Source: Armillaria gallica (Eukaryota > Basidiomycota > Agaricomycetes > Agaricales > Physalacriaceae). From it: a stretch of DNA of 64,000 nt. Below the pieces are notes generated by a model. That model was not told the DNA's origin. It saw only the letters and a program-made list of their open reading frames with translations, and made no database searches. Positions 49,301-59,761 of the stretch are shown one piece after another. The stretch's first letter is position 1, and each line of letters starts with the position of its first letter. A program made the position numbers and the translations under genes. The DNA is taken from contig JBANDB010000015.1 of NCBI GenBank assembly GCA_037576215.1, positions 310,001 through 374,000 of the forward strand, read 5' to 3'.

Positions 49301-51341
49301 GCGATAGGTGTGGTATTGACGCAGGAGCAGGATGGAAAATGGCGCCCAGTCGCATTTTTATCCAAATCCCTCACCACAACAGAACGAAATTACGAAATTT
49401 ACGACAAAGAACTGTTCGCGATAATGGTCGTGCTCGACGAGTGGAGGCACTACCTAATGGGCGCAGCTCAGGACTTCGAAATATGGACGGATCACCAAAA
49501 CCTCCAGTATTTCCGAAAACCCCAGAAACTCAACTGACGCCAAGCGCGTTGGGTTACTGAGCTGGCCAAATACCACTTCATGCTACACCACAAATCCGGG
49601 ACCGCAAACAAGAAAGCCGACTTACTCAGTCGCAGAGCAGATCATGAGCAAGGAAAGGAGGACAACGATGAGGTTATCGTCCTCAAACCAGAGCACTTCC
49701 GGGCACTAGTCATGCCCATGATCGAGGAAACCCATTCCAAGATAAAGCAAGCCACGCTCGACCACCTCCGATGGGACAAGAACATTGCGACTTCCCTTAA
49801 CCACGACCGAGGACTGAAAATGAATGACAGGCTGATCTTTTACGACTCCTGCATTTACGTTCCTTCCAACCATGCATTACGAGGTGAAATAATCGCACAA
49901 GTTCACGACCACATCACGGCAGGACACCCCGGCATTAAAAAGACCAAGGAACTCGTCTTACGAGAATATTGGTGGCCTAGGATGAAAAAGGACATAGAAG
50001 ATTATGTCCGTGGCTGTGAGACGTGCCAATGAACCAAGTCAAGCACTCAAGCAAAAGCAGCGCCGCTTCACCCAAACACCATTCCATCCTGACCCTGGAC
50101 TCACATCTCCGTCAACATGGTGACTGGTTTACCCAAGAGTAACGGTTTTGACGCAATCCTAATGATCGTCGACCGTTTCTCAAAGGAAATCATACCTGTC
50201 GCATGTACAACAGAGATGTCATCGGAAGGGTGGGCCAAAATCCTACAAGACGAAGTCTACACCAAACACGAATGCCACAAGTCGTCATCAGTGACCGAGG
50301 AACCATGTTTGTATCCAAGTTCATGAAAGACCTTTATGACTTGCTTCAAATCAAGGCAAACGTATCCACCGCCTACCACCACAAACTGACAGACAGACTG
50401 AGCGAGTAAATCAGGAGGTTGAAAAATACCTCCGGATTTTCGTCAATCACCGCCAGAATGACTGGGCGGAATGGCTCTCTCTTGCGGCTTTCGCTCACAA
50501 TAACCGCACCCATTCTGCAACAGGTAAAAGTCCCTTCGAGGTTACCCATGGCTATAACGTCGAGGTCCTCCCTGGTGCCATACGACCCTGAGCACCCTTC
50601 AGAACACCGGCCTCAAACACTTTCGTTTCAGACATACAGAAAATCCATGCCGAGGCAAAGCAAGCACTCGAAAAAGCCGCCGACCAGATGAAAGCCCAAT
50701 ACGACAAAAAGAAAAGACCTGCAGTTGATTACTCGGTGGGAGACAAAGTTTGGCTTGATACAAGCAATCTGGCGCTCCCACGTCCGAAGAAAAAACTTGC
50801 AGACAAAAAAACGGGCCCCTTCCCTATCATCGCCAAGATCGGAGCTTTGGCATACAAATTAAAACTCCCACCAGGCTGGCACATCCATCCCGTATTCAAC
50901 GAATCACTCCTGACGCCCTACATGCCACCCGCATTCCCTAACCAGGAGCAGCCGCCTCCGCCACCACCTGATCTTATTGACGGGGAGGAGCACTATGAAA
51001 TCGAGCATGTACTTGACCATAGAGACCGAAAGGTCTGAGGAAAGGCTGGCGAACCATGGCACTGGGTCACGGACTACTTCATCAAGTGGAAAGGATATGG
51101 ACCAGAATCAAACAGCTGGGTAAAGGAAGACAACATGAATGCCAATGAATTAGTCGACAAATACCTCGCAGAAAAAGTGAACCGCACCGAACAAGAGACA
51201 GGAGATTGGCAATCCTATACGGATCCATTTACTGGTCAAAAAGTTTGGTACAACCAAGCACTCGACTGGGATTGGTTTGGTGGCAATGATGACCCCTCAA
51301 CAAGCTCAAAATCACCGTATGAAGCAACAGAAATCCCATAA
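46376..51341 (+). pseudogene. Gypsy G1 pol, broken
   Basis: The protease shows ALVDSGCTSSAI. Reverse transcriptase follows, with the active site VYLDDILIM at about 48839 intact. RNase H shows FRVEADASEGAIGVVL, and integrase shows HDHITAGHPGIKKTKELVL with the H2C2 finger and then [11 protein letters not shown]. The chromodomain-like end reads DYFIKWKGYGPESNSWV. In-frame TGA codons interrupt it at 47960, 48536, 48716, 49535, 50030 and 51036, each where Arg is expected. Frameshifts occur in the integrase (about 50.08-50.65 kb, including one near 50275). The first 500 residues after gag are an unrecognised Ala/Pro/Glu-rich linker. Confidence 0.88.
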
Positions 51342-51639
51342 ACAAACAGCAGTCGAAATGCACCCTACAACGGGGGATAGCCAATGGGCCCTCATTCACG
51401 ACTTTTAACGACAATATGCCTCATGTCCTCCTTCATGCTTCCTTTCGCTCACGACTTCCAAGATGATCTATATTCCACTACAAGTGCGCAAAATAATCGG
51501 ATGGGTCCAACCGGCGTTCAGGATCTAGTTTACCACTCGCGTCACCACCATACGAAAAGTCCCCGTTCCCGAAAGGCAAATTTTATAAGGGCCCTCGGGA
51601 CAAGCTGCAGCGCGTATGGCATTTCTCCGAAACACAAAG
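51342..51639. other. Junction between two gypsy elements
   Basis: No G1 3' LTR is visible here. One frame near 51560-51640 is protein-like (PKGKFYKGPRDKLQRVWHF) and runs into the G2 LTR, so the G2 element may have inserted into the end of another coding sequence. Its origin is unknown. Confidence 0.35.
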
Positions 51640-52003
51640 TGTTATGACCGGACCCAGGAATAACAGACTAGGCGTCTAACGATACACTACCTCGCACTTT
51701 GGGTAGATCGATAGAACCGTAGCATCTATTACAGCGGAGCGATATACGCAGTGAACTCTCGGCAAGCGATGGGAGTAAAGTCCGGGGTGTATAAACTTAG
51801 CTCAAAGCTGGGGTACAGGTAAGAAGCGGTGCTACTTATATATGATATACGGATTCTAAGAATAGTGATGGTCAGCGGCTTCGTAAGAAGTTCTGGGGTT
51901 GATCATTGGGGTGCGGTGCCGAAAGGCCGCAATGCCGAGGTGCCATGAGGTGCCGAGGTAGCCGGATAAGATAAGATAAGGAAAATGGTGAAAAATTGTA
52001 ACA
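51640..52003 (-). repeat. LTR (3') of gypsy element G2
   Basis: It is bounded by TGTTAC and ATAACA when read on minus, 364 bases. A purine-rich tract (GAGGGGGTGA) lies directly upstream on minus, as expected of a polypurine tract before a 3' LTR. It contains ATATATAAGTAGC and AGCTTTGAGCTAAG, shared with the G1 LTR. Confidence 0.8.
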
Positions 52004-54117
52004 TCACCCCCTCGTCAAGGCAGGCGTCCTGACTGCTCGTATGGTGCTCCTCTGGTTCCCGAAATCGATTATCGCGTCCTGTGCATGTGCCATATCTTCT
52101 TCCCGGACCCAAGAATTATGCTCTCGAGTCCAACCTTTCCATTTTACGAAGTAGTCCGTTGTTGTCCTTGATTTTTGGCCCCTCCTTCCACGTATTTGCC
52201 GTGGTTTTGCGTCAAGAACTTCCTTGACCTCGTATTCTTCTTCGTCGTCGACGAGGTCGGGAGGTGGTGGTGGTGGCAATTCCTGATTAGGGAATGCGGG
52301 CGGTAGGTATGGCGTGAGGAGTTTCTCGTTGAAGCGTGGGTGGATCTTCCAATGGGGAGGCAACTTGAGTTTATAGGCACTGGCCCCTGCCTTATCCATG
52401 ATGACGAAGGGTCCCACCCGTTTGTCGTCGAGTTTTTTCTTGGGGCGTGGTAAGTGGAGGTTGGTGGTGTCGAGCCACACTCTGTCCCCAATCTGATAAG
52501 GATGTGAGGGTTGTTTCTTTTTGTCATACTGGGCCTTCATCCTGTCAGCCGCCGCATTGAGCACCTTTTCAGTTTCCGTATGAATAGTCGTCATAGTTTT
52601 GACGAAGTCTTGGGCAGTGGGGTTTGAGAGTGGGGACGGACATGTCGAGTCTGGAAGGATCCGTGGGTTGCGACCATAGAGGACCATAAACGGACTTTTG
52701 CCTGTGGCACTATGGATCCAGTTGTTGTGGGCGAATTCCACCAAGGGGAGCCAGTCGCTCCAATCCGTCTGTCGGTGATTTACAAAGATTCGGAGATATT
52801 TCTCGATCTCTTGGTTGACACGCTCGGTCTGCCCATCTGTTTGCGGATGGAACACCGTGGAAGCGTTCTGGGTGATGTCGAGCATGCGGTATAGTTCTTT
52901 CATGAACTTGGATACAAATTGGGGTCCTCAATCAGAGATGACTACCTGGGGCATCCCATGACGTGCGTAGACATGGTCCTGGAGGATCTGTGCCCATCCT
53001 TCCGCTGACAGTTCCACGTTGCAGGCTATTGGGATAATGGCTTTGGAAAATCGGTCTACGATCACCAGGATCGCGTCGTGCCCGTTTGAATCTGGTAGTC
53101 CGGTGATCATGTCGACCGAAATATGAGTCCACGGCCCTGTTGGTACTTTGTTTGGGTATAACGGTGCGGGTTTGGCGGCGGTACTGGATTTAGTTCGTTG
53201 ACAGGTTTCGCAACCTTTGACATAGGCTTCGACGTCCTTCTTCATTTTGGGCCACCAATAATCTCTAAGGACGAGCTCCTTGGTCTTTTCGATGCCCGGG
53301 TGTCCGGCAGTAATGTGGTCGTGATAATGGGAAATGACTTCACCCCGCAACGTTTTCTTGCGGGGCACGTAGGCCCTTCCATCGTAGTGCAGGAGACCGT
53401 TTTGGCGGTTGATGCCTCGCTGGTGGCTGAGGGATGCGGCAATGCCTTCATCCCACAGTTCTTCCTGTCATGTAGCCTCCTCGACGCGTTGGTGAACTTC
53501 GGAGGTGGTGGGCATGACGAGGGCACGGAAATGATGCTCTTGGAGTATGGTGATGTCGCCGTTGTCGTTATGGCCTTGGTCGTGGTCTTGTCGTCTGGAC
53601 AGCAAGTCGGCTTTTACGTTCTGGGCACCGGGTTTATGGTGGAGCGTGAAGTGATATTCAGCGAGTTCGGTTACCCAACGGGCCTGTCGTCGGTTTAGCT
53701 TCTGCGGGAGTCAGAAGTATTGGAGATTTTGGTGATCTGTCCAGATTTCCACGTTCTCTTTAGCGCCCATGAGGTAGTGGCGCCATTCGGAGAGAGCGAG
53801 CATGATTGTGAGCAGCTCCTTGTCGTAGATCTCGTAATTTCTTTCCATGGCGCTAAGTGATTTGGACATGAATGCTACTGGTCGCCATACGTCATTCTGC
53901 TTCTGGCTGAGCACCGCGCCTACCGCGCCTTCGCTCACGTCCGCTTCGACCCGGAAGGGGTCGTCGTCTGTCGGGATGACGAGAATAACGTCCTCGGCCA
54001 TGCGCCTCTTCAGCTCCTGGAAGGCTTTGTCTTGCACTCCTGTCCATCTCCATTCTGCGTTGCCCGTCAACTGAGTGAGGGGTCATACAACCTTCGAGTA
54101 CATCTTGATGAATTTTC
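52004..54117 (-). pseudogene. Gypsy G2: 3' half of pol (RT end, RNase H, integrase, chromodomain)
   Basis: One continuous frame from about 54117 to the stop at 52004 begins inside reverse transcriptase (RKFIKMYSKVV) and continues through RNase H (FRVEADVSEGAVGAVL), the integrase zinc finger (HDHITAGHPGIEKTKELVL), the integrase core (ITGLPDSNGHDAILVIVDRF, ASTVFHPQTDGQTERVNQEI) and a chromodomain (DYFVKWKGWTREHNSWV). Only four stops break it, all TGA: 54085-54083, 53713-53711, 53470-53468 and 52930-52928. The 5' half with gag and protease is missing; the break at about 54117 abuts SINE-like sequence. It is related to but distinct from G1. Confidence 0.9.
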
Positions 54118-54119
54118 GC

Positions 54120-54363
54120 AGCCTTGGCTGCTAGATTTCTACTTAAATAGTGTCAGTTGACACATACTGAAAACACAATATGAGCATCAGTTGAAAATAT
54201 TCAATTTCTCAGGATTATATGGTATATTAGTCAGCACCTCAAATTATGACATCATCAGAAAATCCGGCAGAACCGGGAACTGAACCCAGGACCTTAAAAA
54301 AGATTTTCTGCAATATCACATGACTTTTCCGAGCTGACATGCTAACCACTACACCACACTGGC
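54120..54363 (-). mobile_element. tRNA-derived SINE-like unit 1
   Basis: On minus, GCCAGTG at 54363 leads into an A box (TGGTGTAGTGGTTAGCATG, 54356-54338) and later a B box (GGGTTCAGTTCCC, 54287-54275). This is a tRNA-like head of about 98 bases with extra bases between the boxes, followed by a non-tRNA body of about 145 bases. The acceptor arms pair poorly, so this is not a working tRNA gene. The end near 54120 is estimated. Confidence 0.65.
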
Positions 54364-54545
54364 ATTATATATAGTGTTATTCTGCCCATCATATACCAAC
54401 TAAGCGCCTTCTCTAACAATAAAGCGGGAAGGCGGGTACCACCGCGTCGCCATCCCCTGACCTAATGTACTTATCGGGAATTGAAACCCAAACCAAAAAA
54501 AAAACACAGCCACTCAACATGCCACACACCAATTAGGCCACAAGT
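54364..54545 (-). mobile_element. tRNA-derived SINE-like unit 2
   Basis: On minus, an A box-like TGGCCTAATTGGTGTGTGG (54540-54522) and a B box-like GGGTTTCAATTCCCG (54489-54475) are separated by a T run, then a short body runs up to ACTATATATAAT before unit 1. It may be a second SINE family or the first half of a dimer with unit 1. Confidence 0.5.
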
Positions 54546-54658
54546 GCATACCAATATACATTATCATTAGTCTATCTCATGTTTATTCTCACCGGTTGTG
54601 ATATGCTTCAAAATCTTATACTGCTTGGGATTCTCTTAATATTCTGCCGATACGTATG
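54546..54658. other. Sequence downstream of the KDZ gene
   Basis: AT-rich, no gene. It might contain the left end of the KDZ element, but I found no inverted partner for it. Confidence 0.3.
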
Positions 54659-57600
54659 CTACACTACCAGGGCCTCCTCATCGTCGTCGTCCTCATCTTC
54701 ATGCTGCTCCTCTTCACCATCCCAGATCCCGATATCCTCATCATCTGATCCATCGGAATCGCCGTCTTCATCTTGATCAGGCCCATCCTGGAGTGCTTCA
54801 TCAGCCGCATGCGTGTCATCCAATGCTGTCGACCAAAGATCTCGGAATGCAACAGCGAGGCAATGCTGTAAATCAGTCTGTACGGCTGCATAGGCATCCA
54901 GCGCTTCATGTAATGCCTCGTCTACGTTCCGGGTGCCGACACGTTCCTTCCACCAGGTCCCTCGCCATTCCAAGAACTTTAATGTTCTGCGCATCTCCTC
55001 CCGAAGTAAGAGCACCTCCTCCCGTGAACGATGCGCCCTTGCACGGCTGCGGCACCATTCGGACTGTAGTACCTCATCGTTATTTTCATCGGCTCCATCA
55101 TCCAGGCTAATCTTTGCAGTCGTCCATATCCACAACAGACTGTGCCAAGTTTGTCCCGTCCCATCACGCTTTTCACGGTCATCCTGGTGCAGTTCAATGC
55201 CTTGCTCAGGAGCATCGGCGCCGACCCTAGGCTCCCAGCTGTCCTCATTCATCCCCTGTTGACCCGTTCCTCGATGAAGACGATCCGGATCTTGATATGA
55301 ACGTATGTCACCATCCTCAAGCTTGCGCAATATCTGCTCCCAGTCGCCCGAGCTGGCACACCTTAGCTTTGCCTCCCTCGCCCTGCGATACTTGACTGCA
55401 GCAGCTAGCGCCCGCTTGTGGATGGCGTCAATGCCCGCTCATGATCGTGTTCCATCCCGCTGGCCACGAATATTCTTGTTCTTGTACTCGACCATCCGCA
55501 TTTTCAATCACAATATGTGACGAATTGAGTTCAGGGCATCATGGCATTGCGCTGTGTGGAGAAGCTCCTCCATATTTGACAACGATGTGTCACAAACTTG
55601 ACCGCGACGATCCGCTGGTACATTTGATGGTAGCCAGAGTTTTACCCCCTCAGCTGACACACCAGACGACGAGTAATCCAACTCTTCGGATTCGGTGATG
55701 AGCTGCAGCAGTCCGGGCATGTATATGGCTTGTAATTCTTCGAATTTCTTGACCTTCAATGCTAGGAGGCTGTGTTGTTCAGCGATGTGGGCGTCTTGAT
55801 GGGGGGTAGGGTTGGCTTTCAGCTTCTTAACCTCATAATGAAGCTTCTGCCTGGAAGATATTAGCTACGCAGATGACGGACGAGAGATTTACGAACTGTG
55901 ATTCCTCGATGGCGAAACCAAACTTTATAAAAGCGGATGGGCTCATATCATGGAGCACCCGCCCTCCATTGCGCCTGTGAGCCTCCTCTTCTTCAGCCAA
56001 TTCCTTGTGGACCTCGTCCTCCATCAGATCTAGCATTTTTCATGAGCAAGGCCGGGTTGGTAAAGATTATGAACATACCATGACTCTGAACCTGGAATGG
56101 GTTGAATACCGTCTTCGGGACCTTATCTTCCTCCCACATAGCGCAAGCTTCCTCCCATTTGGCAACCATATCGGGCGGTAAGCTGAGGGTGAATCCCTTA
56201 TGTGATTCATCTTGTCGGTTCCTCTCAGAAATCGCAGCCTTGTATCGTTTCCAGAGCATCCGCCCTAATTCATTTCAGGGGATATGCAGGGCAAGTGGAA
56301 TAATGAAACGCACCCATTTCGCAGTATTTGAGCCAATTCCAAAATCCCAAGTGGTCATCAATCAGATCCTGTTGAGTTCCGGGCCCTGCCATCTTAGTAG
56401 AGTTTCCCAGAGCATTGTGAGCGGCCCATATCCTTTCAGGGCATTCTCCATTCGACAATCCGATGCCAAAGACAAGGTTGAACGAAAACTGCTCGTGCCC
56501 CTCCTGTTTATAACCTGGCTCATGAAACTTGGGTACGACGGGGGTTATTCAGATATCGGGATTGAACTGCAGATTGGCGGGCCAATGAGAGGTCATGCGC
56601 GTAAATATGGTCTTGATCCATTGGCAGGCGATATCGTAGCTGATGACCACCCAAAGGATGTCGGAGAATTGCTGGATGGCTGCTGCAGCAAGGGGGTCAA
56701 CGTTGGCGTAGCTTTTGGGGAGCAATAAGCATCTTGACTCAGTTTCATAGCCATGGGGATGCACTGCTCCCCCTTGTTCATATTACCCACGCACATCGGT
56801 AAAACCATCTCACTTCTTCCGCAAGAAACGGCAACAACGCCCGTGTACCTAAGCCTCTTTGAAAACTTTGTGTTCGACTTCTTCATGGCAGAAAATTCCA
56901 TGCAGGTGCTAATCTAAATTGAAATCAGCGAAACTGCTGTGAAGTGGGGGAGATCACTGACGTCTGCATCTGTTGCCCAAGTCCATACATAAGCCTCATA
57001 GGGCTCACGTGCTGTAAGGTATGCCCAGCCAATTCCCAGGCCCAGATCCCTCGAATACGATGACACCATCTGGTTCTTGAGGTGAAAGTTGGCATCTATG
57101 CATATTAGTAGGAGGTATAAAAACCTAGGTCAACCCGTTAGATGACAATAACAATCTTTTTTCCAACAAACTCACTGCAAATGAGGCGGCGCTTGGGCCC
57201 AGTCCGGAGGAAGGTTAATACCAGGGCGGGGACAGGAAGGGCAGAGGACGGCAAGATCGCCCGGTTGTGTACCCTCTGGCCCCTTAACATCATGTGCGTG
57301 CCCACCCCTCTTCAACAATTTAAGGTGCCGCCATTGAATGAGCATGCGCATGAGCGCCGCCCTACGTGAAGGCGGTGTATTCAGCCCCATATTATCCGTC
57401 ATCTTCTCCAGCGTGCGATAGAAGTGATAGGTAGAGGTTTTCGATACCAGGGAAAGGAGATGGAGCATCTCCAGCAACGGAAATGTTGCACAGGTCCGGA
57501 CAACTTTCTGGCTAGCAGGATACCATCCACGCCATAGGAATTGCTTGTACTGTGGAATTTGATGCTCGCAGCTGCAGTAGTCAACGGCAATGTCATGTAT

Positions 57601-58414
57601 GCCGGTGGTATGGAGAACCCGAAGCTTGGAATGGCAGGGTATGGGGTTTGGACACTGGAAACTCAGGTGGTTTAGCTGAACACGCAGGCCAGCAGCCTTC
57701 AAGGTCGTTCGCACGAAATGATTATCAGCCCATCACTGAACGGGAGGTCAGTGCCAGGAGCAAAGGTGAAAGTAACAATTGCGTACCTCAACGCGATGAA
57801 ATGGATTTTGCCAGTGCCGACGTACACAGCATGACGTGCATACCAAATCGTTTAGAAAGCAATCCTTGCATCGAATCTCTGCATCTCCCTGCCGCCCTTC
57901 CTCAACTCCTCAGGCGATACAATCTGGGCACCACCGCGTTCGGCGGCTGTCACCTCGTCCCTTGTGGCGGGTCACTTCATTCAAGTAAATCGATCTATAC
58001 TGCTCTTTCCAAACTAGATGCGGTCGCCTCTGTAACAATTCGCCTCAACATTTGAGTAGGCTGGTAAGAGTCACCACTCACGGAAACTTGGGACCTTTTC
58101 TTGGATTTTTCAGCATTGGCTGGCTCCCCTCGGAAAATGCTGCTCTCAAAGACTTCCGCATTCATCTCGTCATCGTAAGCTTGCCCATCGGTGTCTAGTG
58201 CCATCTCGTGGTTCTCTTCAAGGGTCCATGTGCTTCCTAGTGTCCAACCGGCGATACCATGCATCGGCTTGGGTTGTGTAGCAATTCCATACCCATGCTG
58301 ATCGATTCGGGCTTCCCTGGAGTGGACACTGTCGAAGTCATCGTCAAATTTGATGTGATCGTGGGCAGCTGGCATGGCTGTCGTATGACGGACACGCTTG
58401 AAGTTGCTGGCCAT
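54659..58414 (-). pseudogene. KDZ (Kyakuja-Dileera-Zisupton) transposase, full length but with five TGA codons
   Basis: Exons 58414-58082, 58029-57787, 57735-57176, 57124-56962, 56913-56765, 56711-56314, 56264-56079, 56029-55893 and 55846-54659 join in phase to 1118 codons. Recognised parts in order: RRPHLVWKEQY and HKGRGD, the CxC2-type cysteine cluster (CPDC, CKDC, CTSC), GLRVQLNHLSFQCPNP and CATFPLLEMLHLLSLVSK, the catalytic-core stretches CIDANFHLKNQMVSSYSRD, VVISYDIACQWIK and GECPERIWAAHNALGNSTKM, then a helical end with SRARAHRSREEVLLLREEMR and an acidic tail. Stops are TGA at 57912, 57735, 56551, 55510 and 55441 (first base on minus), all where Arg is expected. Nothing else is broken. 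The family moves class II transposons in fungi and some animals. Confidence 0.9.
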
Positions 58415-58840
58415 TCTTGACAGGCATGCTTGTAAAAAAAAAGGAGACAACGAAAATGCATGTGACACTTCCTCTTTTGGCATCGTGCCAGATAAAAGCC
58501 TTTTTAAGGCATTCACGTGCCGTTATTCCCAAAAGTAGCTCTGTCCGGTCCGCTATCTGAACATTGAAAGGAGTCGATGGGCGCACTGTCAAGCATGAGC
58601 AACATGAACCAAACAGTGCAACATGTATATAGTACCCCAGGAGTGGCCTTTCGCATCTTCCTCACCCCCCCTTACCCATGGCTGCTGATATCCCTACTTT
58701 CATAATACCTGCCACCCGTGCGGTCAACGTCCCATGACCTGCACCGGTCGTCTTGCCCATCACCTTCGACCACGTGAAGGAATCACATTGTCTGCTGCAA
58801 TCACTGGAGCATAACCAACGTGCGCCATCCTAGTACATCG
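58415..58840. promoter_or_regulatory. Divergent promoter interval, KDZ / Mug135-like
   Basis: 426 bases between the starts of the minus KDZ gene and the plus Mug135-like gene. There is no protein-like frame and no clear TATA box near the starts (TATATAG occurs near 58627). Shared control is inferred from layout only. Confidence 0.4.
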
Positions 58841-59589
58841 ATGGTATATCAGCTCACGATCCATGTAGATACCGCAGCCAACAACCCGGCGACAACTGAC
58901 GATGTCAACTTGGCAGCGCTCTATCAACATTGAATATTCACGATGTACACAGCAAGTGAGTTTATCCCTAGTTCGACCTTGTGTGGCGTTACGAAGCATT
59001 CTACAGAGCATCGGAATGACGAACGACCTGCTTGGGCCACTGATTTAGCCTGAGAAGTTGCCGACATCAAGACGTCAGTGACCTGGATGGATACCATCAG
59101 CGCCAAGTTCGACACCATCAATGCAATGGTGACCTCGTTGGATGAATCGGTGCCTACCATCACCGAGGCGCTCAAGGCGATCCGGACCGACCTGCACCGA
59201 CTCACGGTGTTGAGCGCCAGGGTATGTCCCTTAGTATTCGGTCAACTGACTGTCTAACTTTGTGCAGACGAACAACTTACATTGCCAGGATGGCCTGAAC
59301 CGACCCTTCGAACTCATTCCCCTTCCCAACGGGGTATATGCCCATGAACACCCGGACCCGGTAGGTCATGATTGCACATTGTCCTCACCATACGGCTTAC
59401 CTGGTTGTATAGATGTGCTTACCTGCATTGCGGAATATCACCATGCTGACGACTCTCACGGACAACCAGTTAAACTTGTATCTGGATCATTATGGTATTG
59501 CACCAGAGGACCGGAATATGCCACGGGTTGCAAAGCTTACCATCTTGCGCACCCACATTGGCTGCGGTGACTACGCGCCGGCTAGATAG
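58841..59589 (+). pseudogene. Mug135-like C-terminal-domain protein with two TGA codons
   Basis: Exons 58841-58955, 59007-59221, 59268-59360 and 59413-59589 join in phase to 199 codons. The N-terminal part reads ATTDDVNLAALYQH, then TGA (58931), then IFTMYTA. The next part reads RPAWATDLA, then TGA (59051), then EVADIKTSVTWMD. A coiled-coil helix follows (MDTISAKFDTINAMVTSLDE), then the Mug135-type end: PFELIPLPNGV, LRNITMLTTLTDNQLNLYL and HIGCG. Both TGA codons sit where Arg would suit. Starting at Met 59087 would give a stop-free 134-residue product. Mug135-like proteins are common near transposon-rich parts of mushroom genomes; their role is unknown. Confidence 0.68.
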
Positions 59590-59761
59590 ATTCTCTCACC
59601 GTTTGTTGTATAGTACATGTAGTCAGTTTTCTGTAACCTTTTCGCTGTGTTTACCTAATACATCCCATTTCACAGTTCTAATATTGATAAACAGTGATCT
59701 TTTTGCACGTGGTTTTCCCAGGCTTTGTGATGTTCATGCTACCATCTCAAATTGATAATCC

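Larger units (their letters stand above)
43571..51341 (+). mobile_element. Ty3/gypsy retrotransposon G1, decayed
   Basis: Order on plus: a left LTR, an extra ORF, gag with zinc knuckle, protease, reverse transcriptase, RNase H, integrase (H2C2 zinc finger, core) and a C-terminal chromodomain-like segment, i.e. the gypsy order with a chromovirus-type end. A matching right LTR was not found; the sequence after pol runs into the LTR of a second element in opposite orientation. Confidence 0.88.

Noticed and set aside
54266..54363. A functional tRNA gene with an intron
   Set aside because: A and B boxes are good, but the acceptor arms pair poorly and the central part does not give an anticodon arm. 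A SINE head fits better.
56102..56728. 208-codon plus-strand open frame
   Set aside because: Antisense to exons of the KDZ transposase, where family motifs are plain.
56711..56765. Frameshift in KDZ near 56765
   Set aside because: A 53-base intron with GTGCAT donor and AAAAG acceptor restores the family pattern (K-G-E, then Y-A-N), so no shift is needed.
54659..59053. TGA as a recoded or edited codon (selenocysteine, readthrough, RNA editing)
   Set aside because: No recoding signal is visible, the changes occur in unrelated elements, and U-to-C editing of UGA is not an established fungal process. Methylation-linked CGA-to-TGA mutation explains all sites more simply.
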